This document shows positions 17,237 through 26,900 of a stretch of DNA of 49,049 nucleotides, one piece after another. The translations under genes were made by a program, and so were the position numbers. Numbering within the stretch: position 1 is the stretch's first letter; every line of letters begins with the position of its first letter. Under the pieces are notes generated by a model. The model did not search any database. It had not been told where the DNA came from and was given only the letters and a program-made list of their open reading frames with translations. The DNA comes from a candidate division CSSED10-310 bacterium (GTDB lineage: Bacteria; CSSED10-310; JAFGJC01): contig JAFGLW010000003.1 of assembly GCA_016927905.1 (NCBI GenBank), positions 1 to 49,049 of the forward strand, written 5' to 3'.

Positions 17237-17953
17237 GTGCGCATTTCCGTCATTATGCCGGCGTACAACGAGCAGGACAACATCCGGACAACCGTCCAGA
17301 GCTGTTTCCAGGTGCTGGACGAAATACCGGGTGATCACGAAGTGGTCGTGACCGATGACGGATCGCGTGATCGAACCGGCGAAATTCTGGCAGAAATGAA
17401 ACAGGCCCGACCGGCTCTCGCCGTCGAAACAAACGATCCCAACCGAGGATACGGGGCGGCTCTGGCAAGAGCCATCCGGCGATCCGCCGGTGACATTGTG
17501 GTTTCCATCGATTCCGATGGGCAATTCGATATTTCGGAATTGAAAAATCTGTTGGATCGGTTCACCGCCAACATTGACATCCTGACCGGGTACCGCATTT
17601 CGAAACGGGACACCCGGGTGAAAGTCATTGCAGACCGTATCATGAACCAAATGATCCGGCTGATGTTCGGGGTGCGGTTCCGGGACACCAATTGCGCATT
17701 CAAGCTGTATCGGGGGGAAGTGATACGGAGAATGAATCTGGAGGCATCCGGATTCCAGATTCCGACCGAGATCGTTCTGAAGGGTCACGCAATGGGATTG
17801 AATATCGGTGAAACGCCGGTTCAACACTTCAACCGCAGCGGCGGCAGCTCGACCCTGACACCGGTCAGAACGGCCGTCCGGATGGTTGCTTTTCTGGTTT
17901 ATCTGCGATTGAAAATATCCCTGTACCGCAGAAAGATCTTACGGAGTCTTTAG
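17237..17953 (+). CDS. Family 2 glycosyltransferase
   Basis: 238 residues: ISVIMPAYNEQDNI at the N-terminus, VVTDDGSRDRT, NRGYGAALARAI, and SIDSDGQFD with the metal-binding acidic residues. The C-terminus is basic with one weak hydrophobic segment (VRMVAFLVYLRLKISLY). I chose the GTG at 17237 because GGAGG (17225-17229) lies 7 nt upstream and the GT2 fold begins at once. An ATG at 17222 would add five residues. The next gene starts at the base after its stop, and the carbamoyltransferase follows in the same way, so the three form one operon. The acceptor is unknown but probably a lipid-linked or surface glycan. Confidence 0.87.
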   Translation: MRISVIMPAYNEQDNIRTTVQSCFQVLDEIPGDHEVVVTDDGSRDRTGEILAEMKQARPALAVETNDPNRGYGAALARAIRRSAGDIVVSIDSDGQFDISELKNLLDRFTANIDILTGYRISKRDTRVKVIADRIMNQMIRLMFGVRFRDTNCAFKLYRGEVIRRMNLEASGFQIPTEIVLKGHAMGLNIGETPVQHFNRSGGSSTLTPVRTAVRMVAFLVYLRLKISLYRRKILRSL

Positions 17954-18916
17954 ATGGAGGGTTCGAATCGAAACATTACCGGAGTGATCCTGGCGGCAGG
18001 CGCGGGAGCCCGGTTGCGTCCCCTGTCATTTCATCTGCCGAAACCGATGCTTCCCATCTGCAACAAACCGATCATCCAGCACCAGATCGAGTTCATGAAG
18101 GATATCGGCATCACCTCATTTCTGATCGTGGTGGGACACCTGGGCAAACACATCATGGAAACCTTCCGGAACGGATCGGATATGGATGTGCGGATCCGGT
18201 ATGTGGTTCAGGAGGAACCTCTGGGTATCGCGCACGCGGTATACCAGCTGGAGGAAGAACTGAACGGTCCCTTTCTGTTGTTTCTGGGAGACATATTCCT
18301 GGTTCCCGACAACCTTTCAGAAATGGTCCGGATTTTCCAGACACACCGGGCGGGAGGCGTTCTAGCCGTTATGAACGAGAACCGGCCGGAACATATCCGG
18401 CGAAATTTCGCGGTGACGGTTCAATCCGACGGCCGGGTATCGAAAGTTGTGGAAAAACCCCGCTATGTGCAGGACACCCTGAAAGGATGCGGAATATACC
18501 TTTTCGATCTCCCCATATTCGACGCCATCCGCCGGACCCCCCGGACGGCCATGCGGGATGAATATGAGATTACCACCGCTATTCAAATCCTGATCGATGA
18601 CGGATTGCCTGTATTCCCGGCAAAAGTTGTGGAATGGGACATGAATGTCACCCTGCCATGTGATCTGCTGGACTGCAATCTGCGGCTGCTGGATTATTCG
18701 GGGCTGAACCGCCTGTTGGGAGCGAATGTCAGCCTGGCCGATACCGTCCGGATCGAGCGATCGGTCATCGGCGACAACATCCGGATTTCATATCCCATAA
18801 CCGTCACTAACTCCCTGATCATGAACGACAGCATCATCGACTCCGCCCGGGACCTGGACAGCGTGATTGCGTTCGGAAAAACAATACTCCAGTGCAGTCC
18901 CGGTTCAGTGGGATAG
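17954..18916 (+). CDS. Sugar-phosphate nucleotidyltransferase (GalU/RmlA-like)
   Basis: 320 residues; makes an NDP-sugar from a sugar 1-phosphate. The signature GVILAAGAGARLRPLSFHLP-KPMLP (10-34) is canonical, and the Asp of LFLGDIFLVP (D113) would bind metal. EEPLGIAHAV resembles the RmlA/GalU substrate loop. After the catalytic domain (to about 240), the C-terminus (NVSLADTVRIERSVIGDNIRI...) looks like a short left-handed beta-helix. Which sugar and nucleotide it uses cannot be read from sequence. It abuts its neighbours on both sides (stop-start junctions at 17953/17954 and 18916/18917), so it probably supplies the donor for the adjacent GT2 or carbamoyl product. Confidence 0.87.
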   Translation: MEGSNRNITGVILAAGAGARLRPLSFHLPKPMLPICNKPIIQHQIEFMKDIGITSFLIVVGHLGKHIMETFRNGSDMDVRIRYVVQEEPLGIAHAVYQLEEELNGPFLLFLGDIFLVPDNLSEMVRIFQTHRAGGVLAVMNENRPEHIRRNFAVTVQSDGRVSKVVEKPRYVQDTLKGCGIYLFDLPIFDAIRRTPRTAMRDEYEITTAIQILIDDGLPVFPAKVVEWDMNVTLPCDLLDCNLRLLDYSGLNRLLGANVSLADTVRIERSVIGDNIRISYPITVTNSLIMNDSIIDSARDLDSVIAFGKTILQCSPGSVG

Positions 18917-20623
18917 ATGCCCGGGAACATTGTGCCGGAACGATCCTGCCACATCGGAATTCATGTCGGTCATGATTCCAATATCTGTGTGATTGACTCC
19001 GGCGGAACCATCCTGTTCGCTGCGGGGGAAGAGCGCTTCAACCGGCAGAAAATGTATGCCGGGTTTCCGAGGATGGCGCTGCAATATGCCGTGGAGCACT
19101 GGGACGGATTTGCCACCATGTCGGTGACCCGGATGAATGCCGTCGCCAAGGCCGTTCGAGAATTGGGTTTTTTTCTGAACAGTTTTAAGAAAGGATTGGC
19201 CGCACCCCGGTTCGGAATATGGCTGAAAAACGGCGCTCTGAAACTTGTCCGGGGACGGGCGTTCGAACAGGAAAGAGCAGCCGGTTCCGGACTGCCCGAT
19301 GTCCCCATGCTCAATGTCGAACATCATCACGCCCACGCCGCCAGCGCCCTGTATCCCAGCGGGTTCACTTCCGGGTTCGTCATGACATTGGACGGGGAGG
19401 GAGACGGTTATTCGTGCTGCATATACCGTGTCGAAAGCGGCACCCTCCACCGCATCAAAGCGCTCTATCACAATGAAATGACCGTGGGTCGTGATTATGA
19501 AAAGGTGACCGCCATGCTGGGATTTCACCCGCTGCGGCATCCGGGGAAAATAACCGGTCTCGCCGCTTTCGGGGAGTTCAACGGCGGATGCGTCGGGAAA
19601 CTGGAGAAATACCTGAAAGACAGCTGGAAAATCGACCGTTACCGGGTTCTATCGACCGCTCATGCATATCAGGTCATCTCCCCGGAAGGACGCAGCCGGC
19701 TTCTGGAAGACCGGCGGAATTTGTTCGGAGAATTCAAAAGTGCGGACATGGCATATGCCATCCAGTATCTGACTGAACAGAAAGTACTGGATCTCATCCG
19801 TAAAACCATCCATCCGATCGAGGGATCGGATATCGCCCTGGCCGGGGGTGTGTTCGCCAATGTGTCCCTGAACAAGAAGGTAAAGGAACTCGGGTTTGGA
19901 CGGATATTCATCCAGCCGGCCATGACCGATGCCGGGTTGTCACTGGGATCAGTGTTGTACAGCCGCCCGGAAACACACAGCATGACCCCGTTCAGCCGGG
20001 TGTATTTCGGCCCCTCATACTCCGCCGACAACATCCGGGCAGACCTGGATCGTAGCGGTATGAAATACGAGATCCCGGGTAATCTCCCTGAAAAAGCCGC
20101 GGAAATGCTGGCCGACGGGAACGTGGTGGCCCGGTTTGACGGACCCATGGAATTCGGGCCGCGGGCTTTGGGTAACCGCTCGATTCTGTACCGGGCGGAT
20201 GATCCGACAGTGAACGACTGGCTGAATAAAAAACTGCGCCGAACCGAATTCATGCCCTTCGCTCCCGTAACCCTGTACCGGTTCGCAGGTGAATATTACC
20301 GGAATCTGGATGGCGCTGAAAATCCCGCACGGTTCATGACCATCACATTCGACTGTACCGAAAAAATGAAACGGGAATCACCGGCGGTAGTTCATGTCGA
20401 CGGCACCGCCCGACCCCAGTTGATCGACTTGGATGACAATCCGGGCTATGTCGCCATCCTGGAAGAATACTACCGGATGACCGGTGTTCCCACTCTGATC
20501 AATACCAGCTTCAATATGCACGAAGAACCCATCGTCATGACCCCGGACGACGCCATTCGCGCTTTCCGGGCCGGCGGGCTGGATGCCTTGCTGATCGGCC
20601 CTTTTCTGGTCCGAAACACATGA
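18917..20623 (+). CDS. Carbamoyltransferase (NodU/CmcH/TobZ family)
   Basis: 568 residues; members transfer a carbamoyl group from carbamoyl phosphate, with ATP, onto a sugar or antibiotic hydroxyl. The N-terminal Kae1-like part has GHDSN (18-22), AAGEERF (35-41), the VEHHHAHAAS metal-binding His run (H136-H140), and TLDGEGDGYS (about 158-166). The C-terminal half carries EFGPRALGNRS (about 412-422) and ANVSLNKK, typical of the family. Length is normal. It starts at the base after the stop of the sugar nucleotidyltransferase and is the last gene of the GT2-nucleotidyltransferase-carbamoyltransferase operon. A carbamoylated surface sugar is the likely product (inference). Confidence 0.92.
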   Translation: MPGNIVPERSCHIGIHVGHDSNICVIDSGGTILFAAGEERFNRQKMYAGFPRMALQYAVEHWDGFATMSVTRMNAVAKAVRELGFFLNSFKKGLAAPRFGIWLKNGALKLVRGRAFEQERAAGSGLPDVPMLNVEHHHAHAASALYPSGFTSGFVMTLDGEGDGYSCCIYRVESGTLHRIKALYHNEMTVGRDYEKVTAMLGFHPLRHPGKITGLAAFGEFNGGCVGKLEKYLKDSWKIDRYRVLSTAHAYQVISPEGRSRLLEDRRNLFGEFKSADMAYAIQYLTEQKVLDLIRKTIHPIEGSDIALAGGVFANVSLNKKVKELGFGRIFIQPAMTDAGLSLGSVLYSRPETHSMTPFSRVYFGPSYSADNIRADLDRSGMKYEIPGNLPEKAAEMLADGNVVARFDGPMEFGPRALGNRSILYRADDPTVNDWLNKKLRRTEFMPFAPVTLYRFAGEYYRNLDGAENPARFMTITFDCTEKMKRESPAVVHVDGTARPQLIDLDDNPGYVAILEEYYRMTGVPTLINTSFNMHEEPIVMTPDDAIRAFRAGGLDALLIGPFLVRNT

Positions 20624-20644
20624 CCGCCGGACCGACCCGTCAGA

Positions 20645-22594
20645 TCACCAGCCGATCAGAAGCAGTTCATGCCAGTCGGCAATCAATGCCCGGCGCGGGA
20701 AATCCGGGATAAAGGCGGCTTCGTAAGCTTTCCCGGGCGTGTCGATCTGGCCGATCAGAACCGGATTGAAGGGCACCGCGATATCAAACAACCTGACCCC
20801 ATATAGGTAATTCGACACCAGAAGCAGATCACCCGAAACTTGTACACCCTTGCACACATCCAGTGAATAATAGGATACCGCTCGGGGACAATCCGGCTGA
20901 TCGAGACTGTAAACGAGCAGGCCGGTATTGAAATCGGCCAGGTAAAGCGTCGAACCCTTTACGGCGATTCCCTCGGGGGCGACACAGGTCGTGTCGATCC
21001 CGGCAATCCGGAGATGTCCGGGATCCCGTATATCAACACTGGCCAGCCCTCCATTGACACAGCACGCATAGGCATAATCACCGGAAATGGCTACATCGAT
21101 CGTCCAGCCTGGCAGATCGGCCGTCGATAACAGGACCGGAGCGGCCGGATCGGAAACATCGACGGCATGCAGACCGCTGAACCAGTCCGCGACAAATGCA
21201 TGGCCTCCACCCAGACAAACTCCCGTCGCCTGACCCGGTGTCGGCAGATGGGCAAAGAGCCGCGGATGAACCGGATCCGCAATGTCGATCAGGGACAGTC
21301 CGCTGGCATCCGCCACTGCAGCCAGATCGTTTTGGATGTCGATCCCGAACGGATATGCCAGATCCGTAAAGACTGTCACGGGATTCAAGGGGGTCGGGGA
21401 ATTCAAATCAAGAATCTGGAGTCCGGCGTGCGTGTTGGCTGCGAATCCGTAATGTCCCTTCACCGCCACATCGGCAACCAGCCGCTCCCGCCGGTATCCC
21501 GCCGCCACAGCCAGCCCGGAATTGTCCAGCCGGATTTCCTTGACGCCCCAGTCGCCGTCGCAGAAGAAAATCCGGTTATCCCGGACAGCAACACCGCGGC
21601 CTTCGTTGGATGCGGGAATGGAATCGATGAGGACGGGTTTGTGAGGATCCGATATATCCACGGCCGTTATGCAGCATTTCCGGGCCAGTATCAATTCACT
21701 CCCGGACCAAAATGCCGCCCTCCTGGTTTCACCGTCCAGGGGAAACACCGAACAGATTTCCGGCGGACCACCGTCGCGGTCGGCAAGGATCCATAATCCC
21801 ACATCCCGGTCGATGAGGAAATGAAATCCATCCCGGCGCTCACACCATTCAATCCGCTCGGGACCGATGAAAGTCCATTCCGGCAACGGTCGGCGGAGAT
21901 CGGAGATATCATAGGCAAAATATCCCCCTCCGATGGTGCCGATATAAAGATGCGTTTCGAAAACACATGCTGAAACGGCCCTTGCCGGCAGCGGCAGATG
22001 AGAGAGAGTCCCGGCTGTATTGGAGTGCTGAATGGATACAATGGTTACACCGGACCTGTGCCGGCAGATAACCGCAAAGTCCCCGCCGGATACAATATAT
22101 CGGGCATTGTCCAGTTCCGGCCACCGCTCGATCGTCCGATGCGTTTCGCCATCCAGGATCACGATACCGGCATATCCGTCGGCAATCCAGATATCCCCGC
22201 CCGCAACCGCGAGACTCCAGGCATGACCTTCCGTGGGCACACTTCCGGACAATATCAGATTTCCGGCCGGATCGGTTCGGAAAAAATCCACACCCTTCAG
22301 ACAGGCTGCAGCCCATTCACCGTCCGGAACAGGCACCGGGTCGAAATAGCGTCCAGAAAACAGGTCCATCGCTTCAATGATGGGGTTTAAACGGAGGTCT
22401 TGCAGCCGGATCTCCCGCAGTTTGCCGGCAAGATCCGGCGGGGCCAGCAACCCATGAGGACCCGGATCGATTTCGCTGTCTGGGCTCTTCAAAATGCCAT
22501 CCACCGGCCGGGGTGGTTCCCAGGCGGGATTCTCCGGAGAAGAACAGCCTGAGCCCAGAACGAGCAGGAGAGCGGTCAGCAGGGGAACGATCAC
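20645..22594 (-). CDS. LVIVD-repeat beta-propeller lipoprotein
   Basis: 649 residues. N-terminal lipoprotein signal with Cys17 (LGSGC). The rest is built of about ten to twelve repeats of the LVIVD type, seen as GLSLIDIADPVHPRL, GLHAVDVSDPAAPVLL, GLASVDIRDPGHLRIA and GVRLFDIAVPFNPVLI, alternating with GDYAYA/GGHAFVA strands. Such repeats form one or two beta-propellers and are usually surface binding proteins without enzyme activity. The GTG start overlaps the stop of the GT9 gene (GTGA, 22591-22594), so translation is probably coupled. Coupling to a glycosyltransferase suggests a surface role, perhaps binding or displaying a glycan. Function is inferred only. Confidence 0.85.
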   Translation of the reverse strand: MIVPLLTALLLVLGSGCSSPENPAWEPPRPVDGILKSPDSEIDPGPHGLLAPPDLAGKLREIRLQDLRLNPIIEAMDLFSGRYFDPVPVPDGEWAAACLKGVDFFRTDPAGNLILSGSVPTEGHAWSLAVAGGDIWIADGYAGIVILDGETHRTIERWPELDNARYIVSGGDFAVICRHRSGVTIVSIQHSNTAGTLSHLPLPARAVSACVFETHLYIGTIGGGYFAYDISDLRRPLPEWTFIGPERIEWCERRDGFHFLIDRDVGLWILADRDGGPPEICSVFPLDGETRRAAFWSGSELILARKCCITAVDISDPHKPVLIDSIPASNEGRGVAVRDNRIFFCDGDWGVKEIRLDNSGLAVAAGYRRERLVADVAVKGHYGFAANTHAGLQILDLNSPTPLNPVTVFTDLAYPFGIDIQNDLAAVADASGLSLIDIADPVHPRLFAHLPTPGQATGVCLGGGHAFVADWFSGLHAVDVSDPAAPVLLSTADLPGWTIDVAISGDYAYACCVNGGLASVDIRDPGHLRIAGIDTTCVAPEGIAVKGSTLYLADFNTGLLVYSLDQPDCPRAVSYYSLDVCKGVQVSGDLLLVSNYLYGVRLFDIAVPFNPVLIGQIDTPGKAYEAAFIPDFPRRALIADWHELLLIGW

Positions 22595-23733
22595 GAAGAT
22601 CTTTCCCGCCAGTTCCGGAATTGCCTGAGAACCCGCCAGACGGCTTCGGTCAGTGCATCGGGATCGATCCGGTCGATGCAGATCGGTTCCGGGCAGTAGG
22701 ATTTCCAGCAGGGTCGGCAGGGAACATCCGCCAGAACCTTTTCACCCCGGTCATACAGATCGATCTCGACATCACAGCTGATCGTGAAATAGGTCACAAC
22801 GGGCACCTTGCAGGCAATGGCGGCATGCAGACCGAATGTGTCTCCCGTCAAACATACATCGCAGGCGGTGATATAGTGCAATCCCCTCCGGATACCCTCG
22901 GTCGTGGGCGTCTGGATGATCCGGCTGTCGTCGATGATATTGGCGAGATTCCGGTTCAGATCCGTCTCCGTCTTCCCACCCAGAAGCAGAATGCGCAGGT
23001 TGTCCGATTCCGGATGGTCCAGCAATTGCGATATGACGGTGACCGTGTGATCGAACGGCAGTTTTTTGTAGGGGAACTTGCCGGAACAGCCGGTGTTGAT
23101 TCCCAGAACCATGAGAGATTCAGTCAGTCCCAGATCCCGGCGATACTGGCAGATATGGTCCAGCTCCCCGGGAGTGAATTTCAACACGTAATCCGCCCTG
23201 TCGTAGGCGAATCCCATCCCTTCGGCCAGAATCTGCTGGCCGGTCCGGAGATTGCGCTTGAATTTCAGGTCATCGTCGAGACCCAGCCGGTACGCATATT
23301 CAAATTCCGGATTGAAGTAGGTTATGTTGCCGTGGGGTCCCAGGCTGAATCCCCGCTTTCGGAGAGCCGGAGTGCTCATGGCCAGAGCCGTCGATTTCCG
23401 GTCCCGGTCACAGGAAAGCACCAGGTCGAAGTCCATGAACCTCAGAAACGAGACGGCGTCGGTCGAATAGGGAATGATCTCGTCGATATAAGGATTGTTC
23501 TCCAGCAGGGGAACGGCACCCGGCGACGTGATCCATCGGATGGTGCTGACCGGATGTGTTTTTTTGATCACGGGAAGCAGGGCGGTGGTCATCAGGACAT
23601 CACCCAGGGCGTCCATGTTGATGATCAGGATGCGGTACCCCTGAGTGCGATATTCCCGGCAGTCGTCACATGTCCATCCGGGACGGCACGGTTTGTATCC
23701 ATTGAAATCCCTGCAGTCAAATCGATAATCCAC
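22591..23733 (-). CDS. Family 9 glycosyltransferase with Cys-rich ends
   Basis: 380 residues. The core (about 34-350) matches ADP-heptose-LPS heptosyltransferase-like GT9: INMDALGDVLMTTALLP, GINTGCSGKFPYKKLP, LLLGGKTE, and the C-lobe DVCLTGDTFGLHAAIACKVPVV with the conserved GD...H. Odd features are a Cys-rich N-terminal preface (RFDCRDFNGYKPCRPGW then TCDDCREY; five Cys in about 25 residues) and a second Cys group near the end (CRPCWKSYCPEPIC), which may bind a metal together. The GTG at 23733 is chosen because GGGAGG lies 8 bases upstream. The acceptor could be lipid A core or another glycan. Translation is coupled to the LVIVD lipoprotein. Confidence 0.85.
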   Translation of the reverse strand: MDYRFDCRDFNGYKPCRPGWTCDDCREYRTQGYRILIINMDALGDVLMTTALLPVIKKTHPVSTIRWITSPGAVPLLENNPYIDEIIPYSTDAVSFLRFMDFDLVLSCDRDRKSTALAMSTPALRKRGFSLGPHGNITYFNPEFEYAYRLGLDDDLKFKRNLRTGQQILAEGMGFAYDRADYVLKFTPGELDHICQYRRDLGLTESLMVLGINTGCSGKFPYKKLPFDHTVTVISQLLDHPESDNLRILLLGGKTETDLNRNLANIIDDSRIIQTPTTEGIRRGLHYITACDVCLTGDTFGLHAAIACKVPVVTYFTISCDVEIDLYDRGEKVLADVPCRPCWKSYCPEPICIDRIDPDALTEAVWRVLRQFRNWRERSS

Positions 23734-23913
23734 GGTGAACCTCCCCCGGAAATAAACCCTGTGAACCGTTATCCTATCTTGAATCAAACGGTTTTTCCAG
23801 TGTCCTTCCGGAGCGAACAGTTTGGTATGTCCGGTTCCGGGCAGCATACTTGGAACGATTTTTGCTCTATTCTACACAGGCGATTGTGCCTTGAAACCCC
23901 ATGGGAGGCGAAA

Positions 23914-26900
23914 ATGAACAGGATGAGTCGATGGGTGATGATTATTGCAGTAACCGTATTCATAATCGGAACCGGGAATCCCGTTCCGGCAGCTTCGATC
24001 GATGACAGTATCCGGGATTTGAATCGAGCGCTTGAAATCGTCGATCCGTATGTATTGGATCGTATTGAACAGCAGGGAGTATCCGATTTTTTTGTGGTGC
24101 TCAGAGAACAGGCTGATGTTTCCCCAGCGAAGCGGATCGGGAACAAAACCGATAAGGGCCGGTTTGTGTTCAATATATTGCAGGAGGTTGCCAGACGCTC
24201 GCAACAAGCTCTCCTGAAGGAACTGGATGCCGCCGGTGTTGATTACCGCCCGTTTTACATCCAGAACATGGTGCTGATCCGGAACGGGAACATGAATTTG
24301 CTGGTCGATATGACCACTCGCCCGGATGTGGCCGGAATCCGGAGCAATCGACCGTATGAATTTGAAAATTTCCAGCCCGAGGCCTATCCAGCGGATACAC
24401 CCAGAACGGTCGAATGGAACCTGTCGCATGTTCATTTTCCGGAGATCTGGGCGGAGGGTTTTACCGGTCAGGGGATGGTGGTAGCGAACCTGGATACCGG
24501 CGTGGACTGGGACCATCCCGCCCTGAAAGAACATTACCGGGGTTGGAACGGCACCACCGCCGACCATGACTACAACTGGCATGCCTGCAGCACCAGCGGG
24601 ACTTGTCCGGACGCTTCCGTGCCGTGTGACGACGGCCAGCACGGCACCCATACCATGGGAACGATGGTGGGTGACGACGGCGGTGGAAACCAGATCGGCG
24701 GAGCTCCCGGAGCCAAATGGATCGCCTGCGGTCATCTGGAGGATGAAGCCGGATTCCACGAATGTTTCGAATGGTTCCTGGCGCCTTACCGGCATGGGGA
24801 GAGCCCGGCTCAGGGTCTCCCGGAAATGGCTCCTCACGTGGTGAACAATTCCTGGGGCTGGCCCTACGGGGGCGGCGATTACCAGTATGCACCCGATATC
24901 GATGCGCTTCAGGCTGCCGGTGTGTTCATGGAGTTTTCCGCGGGCAATGAAGGCGACAGCTGCGAGAGCCTTAGGAGCCCCGGTGATTATGCCCAGGTGC
25001 TGACAACGGGCGCATCGGACGCCCAGGACCGGATCGTTAGCACATCCTGGACATACTGGGGATCCAGCCGGGGACCGGCTGATCCCAATATCCCGGGAGC
25101 GCCTGATTTTATCAAACCGGAGATCTGTGCACCCGGTTATGACATCCGTTCATCCATTCCCGGCACCGGTTACGAAGGCGGCTGGGGCGGAACCTCCATG
25201 GCCGGACCCCACACTTGCGCAGCCGTGGCCCTGCTCTGGTCCGCCGCCCCGGACCTGGTCGGGGATATCGTCACAACCCGGGAACTTATTCTGAATAACG
25301 CATTCACCGAGCCGGGAGGTGCCGGATACTGGAATCAGACCTGCAACGGGATCAACGCCGCTACCACCATTCCCAACCATGTCTGGGGATGGGGCCTGCT
25401 GGATGCCTACGCCTGCTTCGAAAACCTCGGCGGAGTTTATACCGACAAGGACGTATATATGCTGACCGATGTCGTGGGCCTGACCGTGCGCGACGGTGCG
25501 GCGTCCGGATCCGTGTCAGTCGAAATACACTCCGGCACCGAACCGACACCCGAGAATGTCGTTCTTTCCGAAGTATCCGCCGGGTTGTTCGAAGGATTCA
25601 TCCCCTGCGCTCCAATACCGGCTGTCCATGGTGACGGGAACCTTTCTGTCGCACACGGCGATACCATCACCGCTTATTACGCAGCGCTGGATAAGACCGA
25701 TACCGCAATGGCCGACGGCCTGCCACCGGTAATCTCCAACGTGACCATCGACGATATCGGCGATACCTGGGTGACCGTTTCCTGGTCAACCGATGAACCC
25801 GCAACCAGTTACGTCCATTACGGCCAGGGCGTTCCGGACCAGACTTTCGGTTTCGACCAGCTCGACACGGCCCATACGGTGACCGTCACGGGTTTGAGTG
25901 AATGCATCTTTTACGTGTTCGATGTCGAGAGCGCCGATGAAGCCGGCAATACAACCGTGGATGACAATGGCGGACTGCACTTTTCTTTCGAAACCTACGA
26001 CCGTGTCATCTATCTCGACGAACCACTCGACTCGAATCCGGGCTGGTCCATTTCGGGCGGACAGTGGGCGTTCGGACACCCGACCGGAGGCGGCGGGGAA
26101 CACGGATACCCGGATCCGACCGGCGGATATACCGGATCCAATGTCTACGGATATAACCTGAACGGCGACTACACCAATAATATGCCGGCATACAACCTGA
26201 CAACCACCGCGATCGACTGTTCGGATGCCGAGGGAGTGATGTTTTCGTTCTGGCGGTGGCTGGGCGTGGAACGCAGTTACTACGATCACGCCGCTGTCCA
26301 GATTTCGACCAACGGATCAACCTGGACGACAATCTGGTCGAATCCGGATGAGGAATTGGCGGACGATGAATGGGTATTCCAGGAATTCGACGTTTCGGCT
26401 TACGCCGATCACCAGAGTACTGTTTATTTCCGTTGGGTGATGGGGGATACCGACGTCGGATGGACCTATTGCGGATGGAACATCGACGACATCATGATCT
26501 CATCACTGCAACCATGCAATATGCCGACTCCGACACCGGCTCCTCCAACCCATACTCCCGTCCCGCCCACTTCAACACCGGTTCTGCCGACCCATACACC
26601 CGCTCCGCCTACCAGTACGCCCGTCCAACCCACCGATACACCCGTCCAACCCACCGATACGCCCAATCCAGCCACGGCAACACCGGTTCCACCCACTGCA
26701 ACGGTCCCAACCGGCGTTCCCACCAATACACCGCTGCCGCCCACCAATACGCAGTTCCCTGCGACCAACACACCCATTCCGACTTTTACATCCGCTCCCC
26801 CCACCAATACTCCGGTTTCTCCCACCGACACCCCGTTCCCTCCAACCAGCACCCCGGTTCCCCCCACCGATACGCCCGTCGAACCAACTCAAACTCCGGC

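Noticed and set aside
17955..17972. GGTTCGAATCG, like a tRNA T-arm
   Set aside because: It lies inside the start of the sugar nucleotidyltransferase gene, with no acceptor stem, anticodon arm or D-arm around it. A similar GGATTCGAACC at 12462-12472 is within pcp.
22513..23913. Longer open frame upstream of the subtilase (in frame to 22513)
   Set aside because: It is antisense to the GT9 gene and lacks a signal sequence; the real start is at 23914 with a Shine-Dalgarno and signal peptide.
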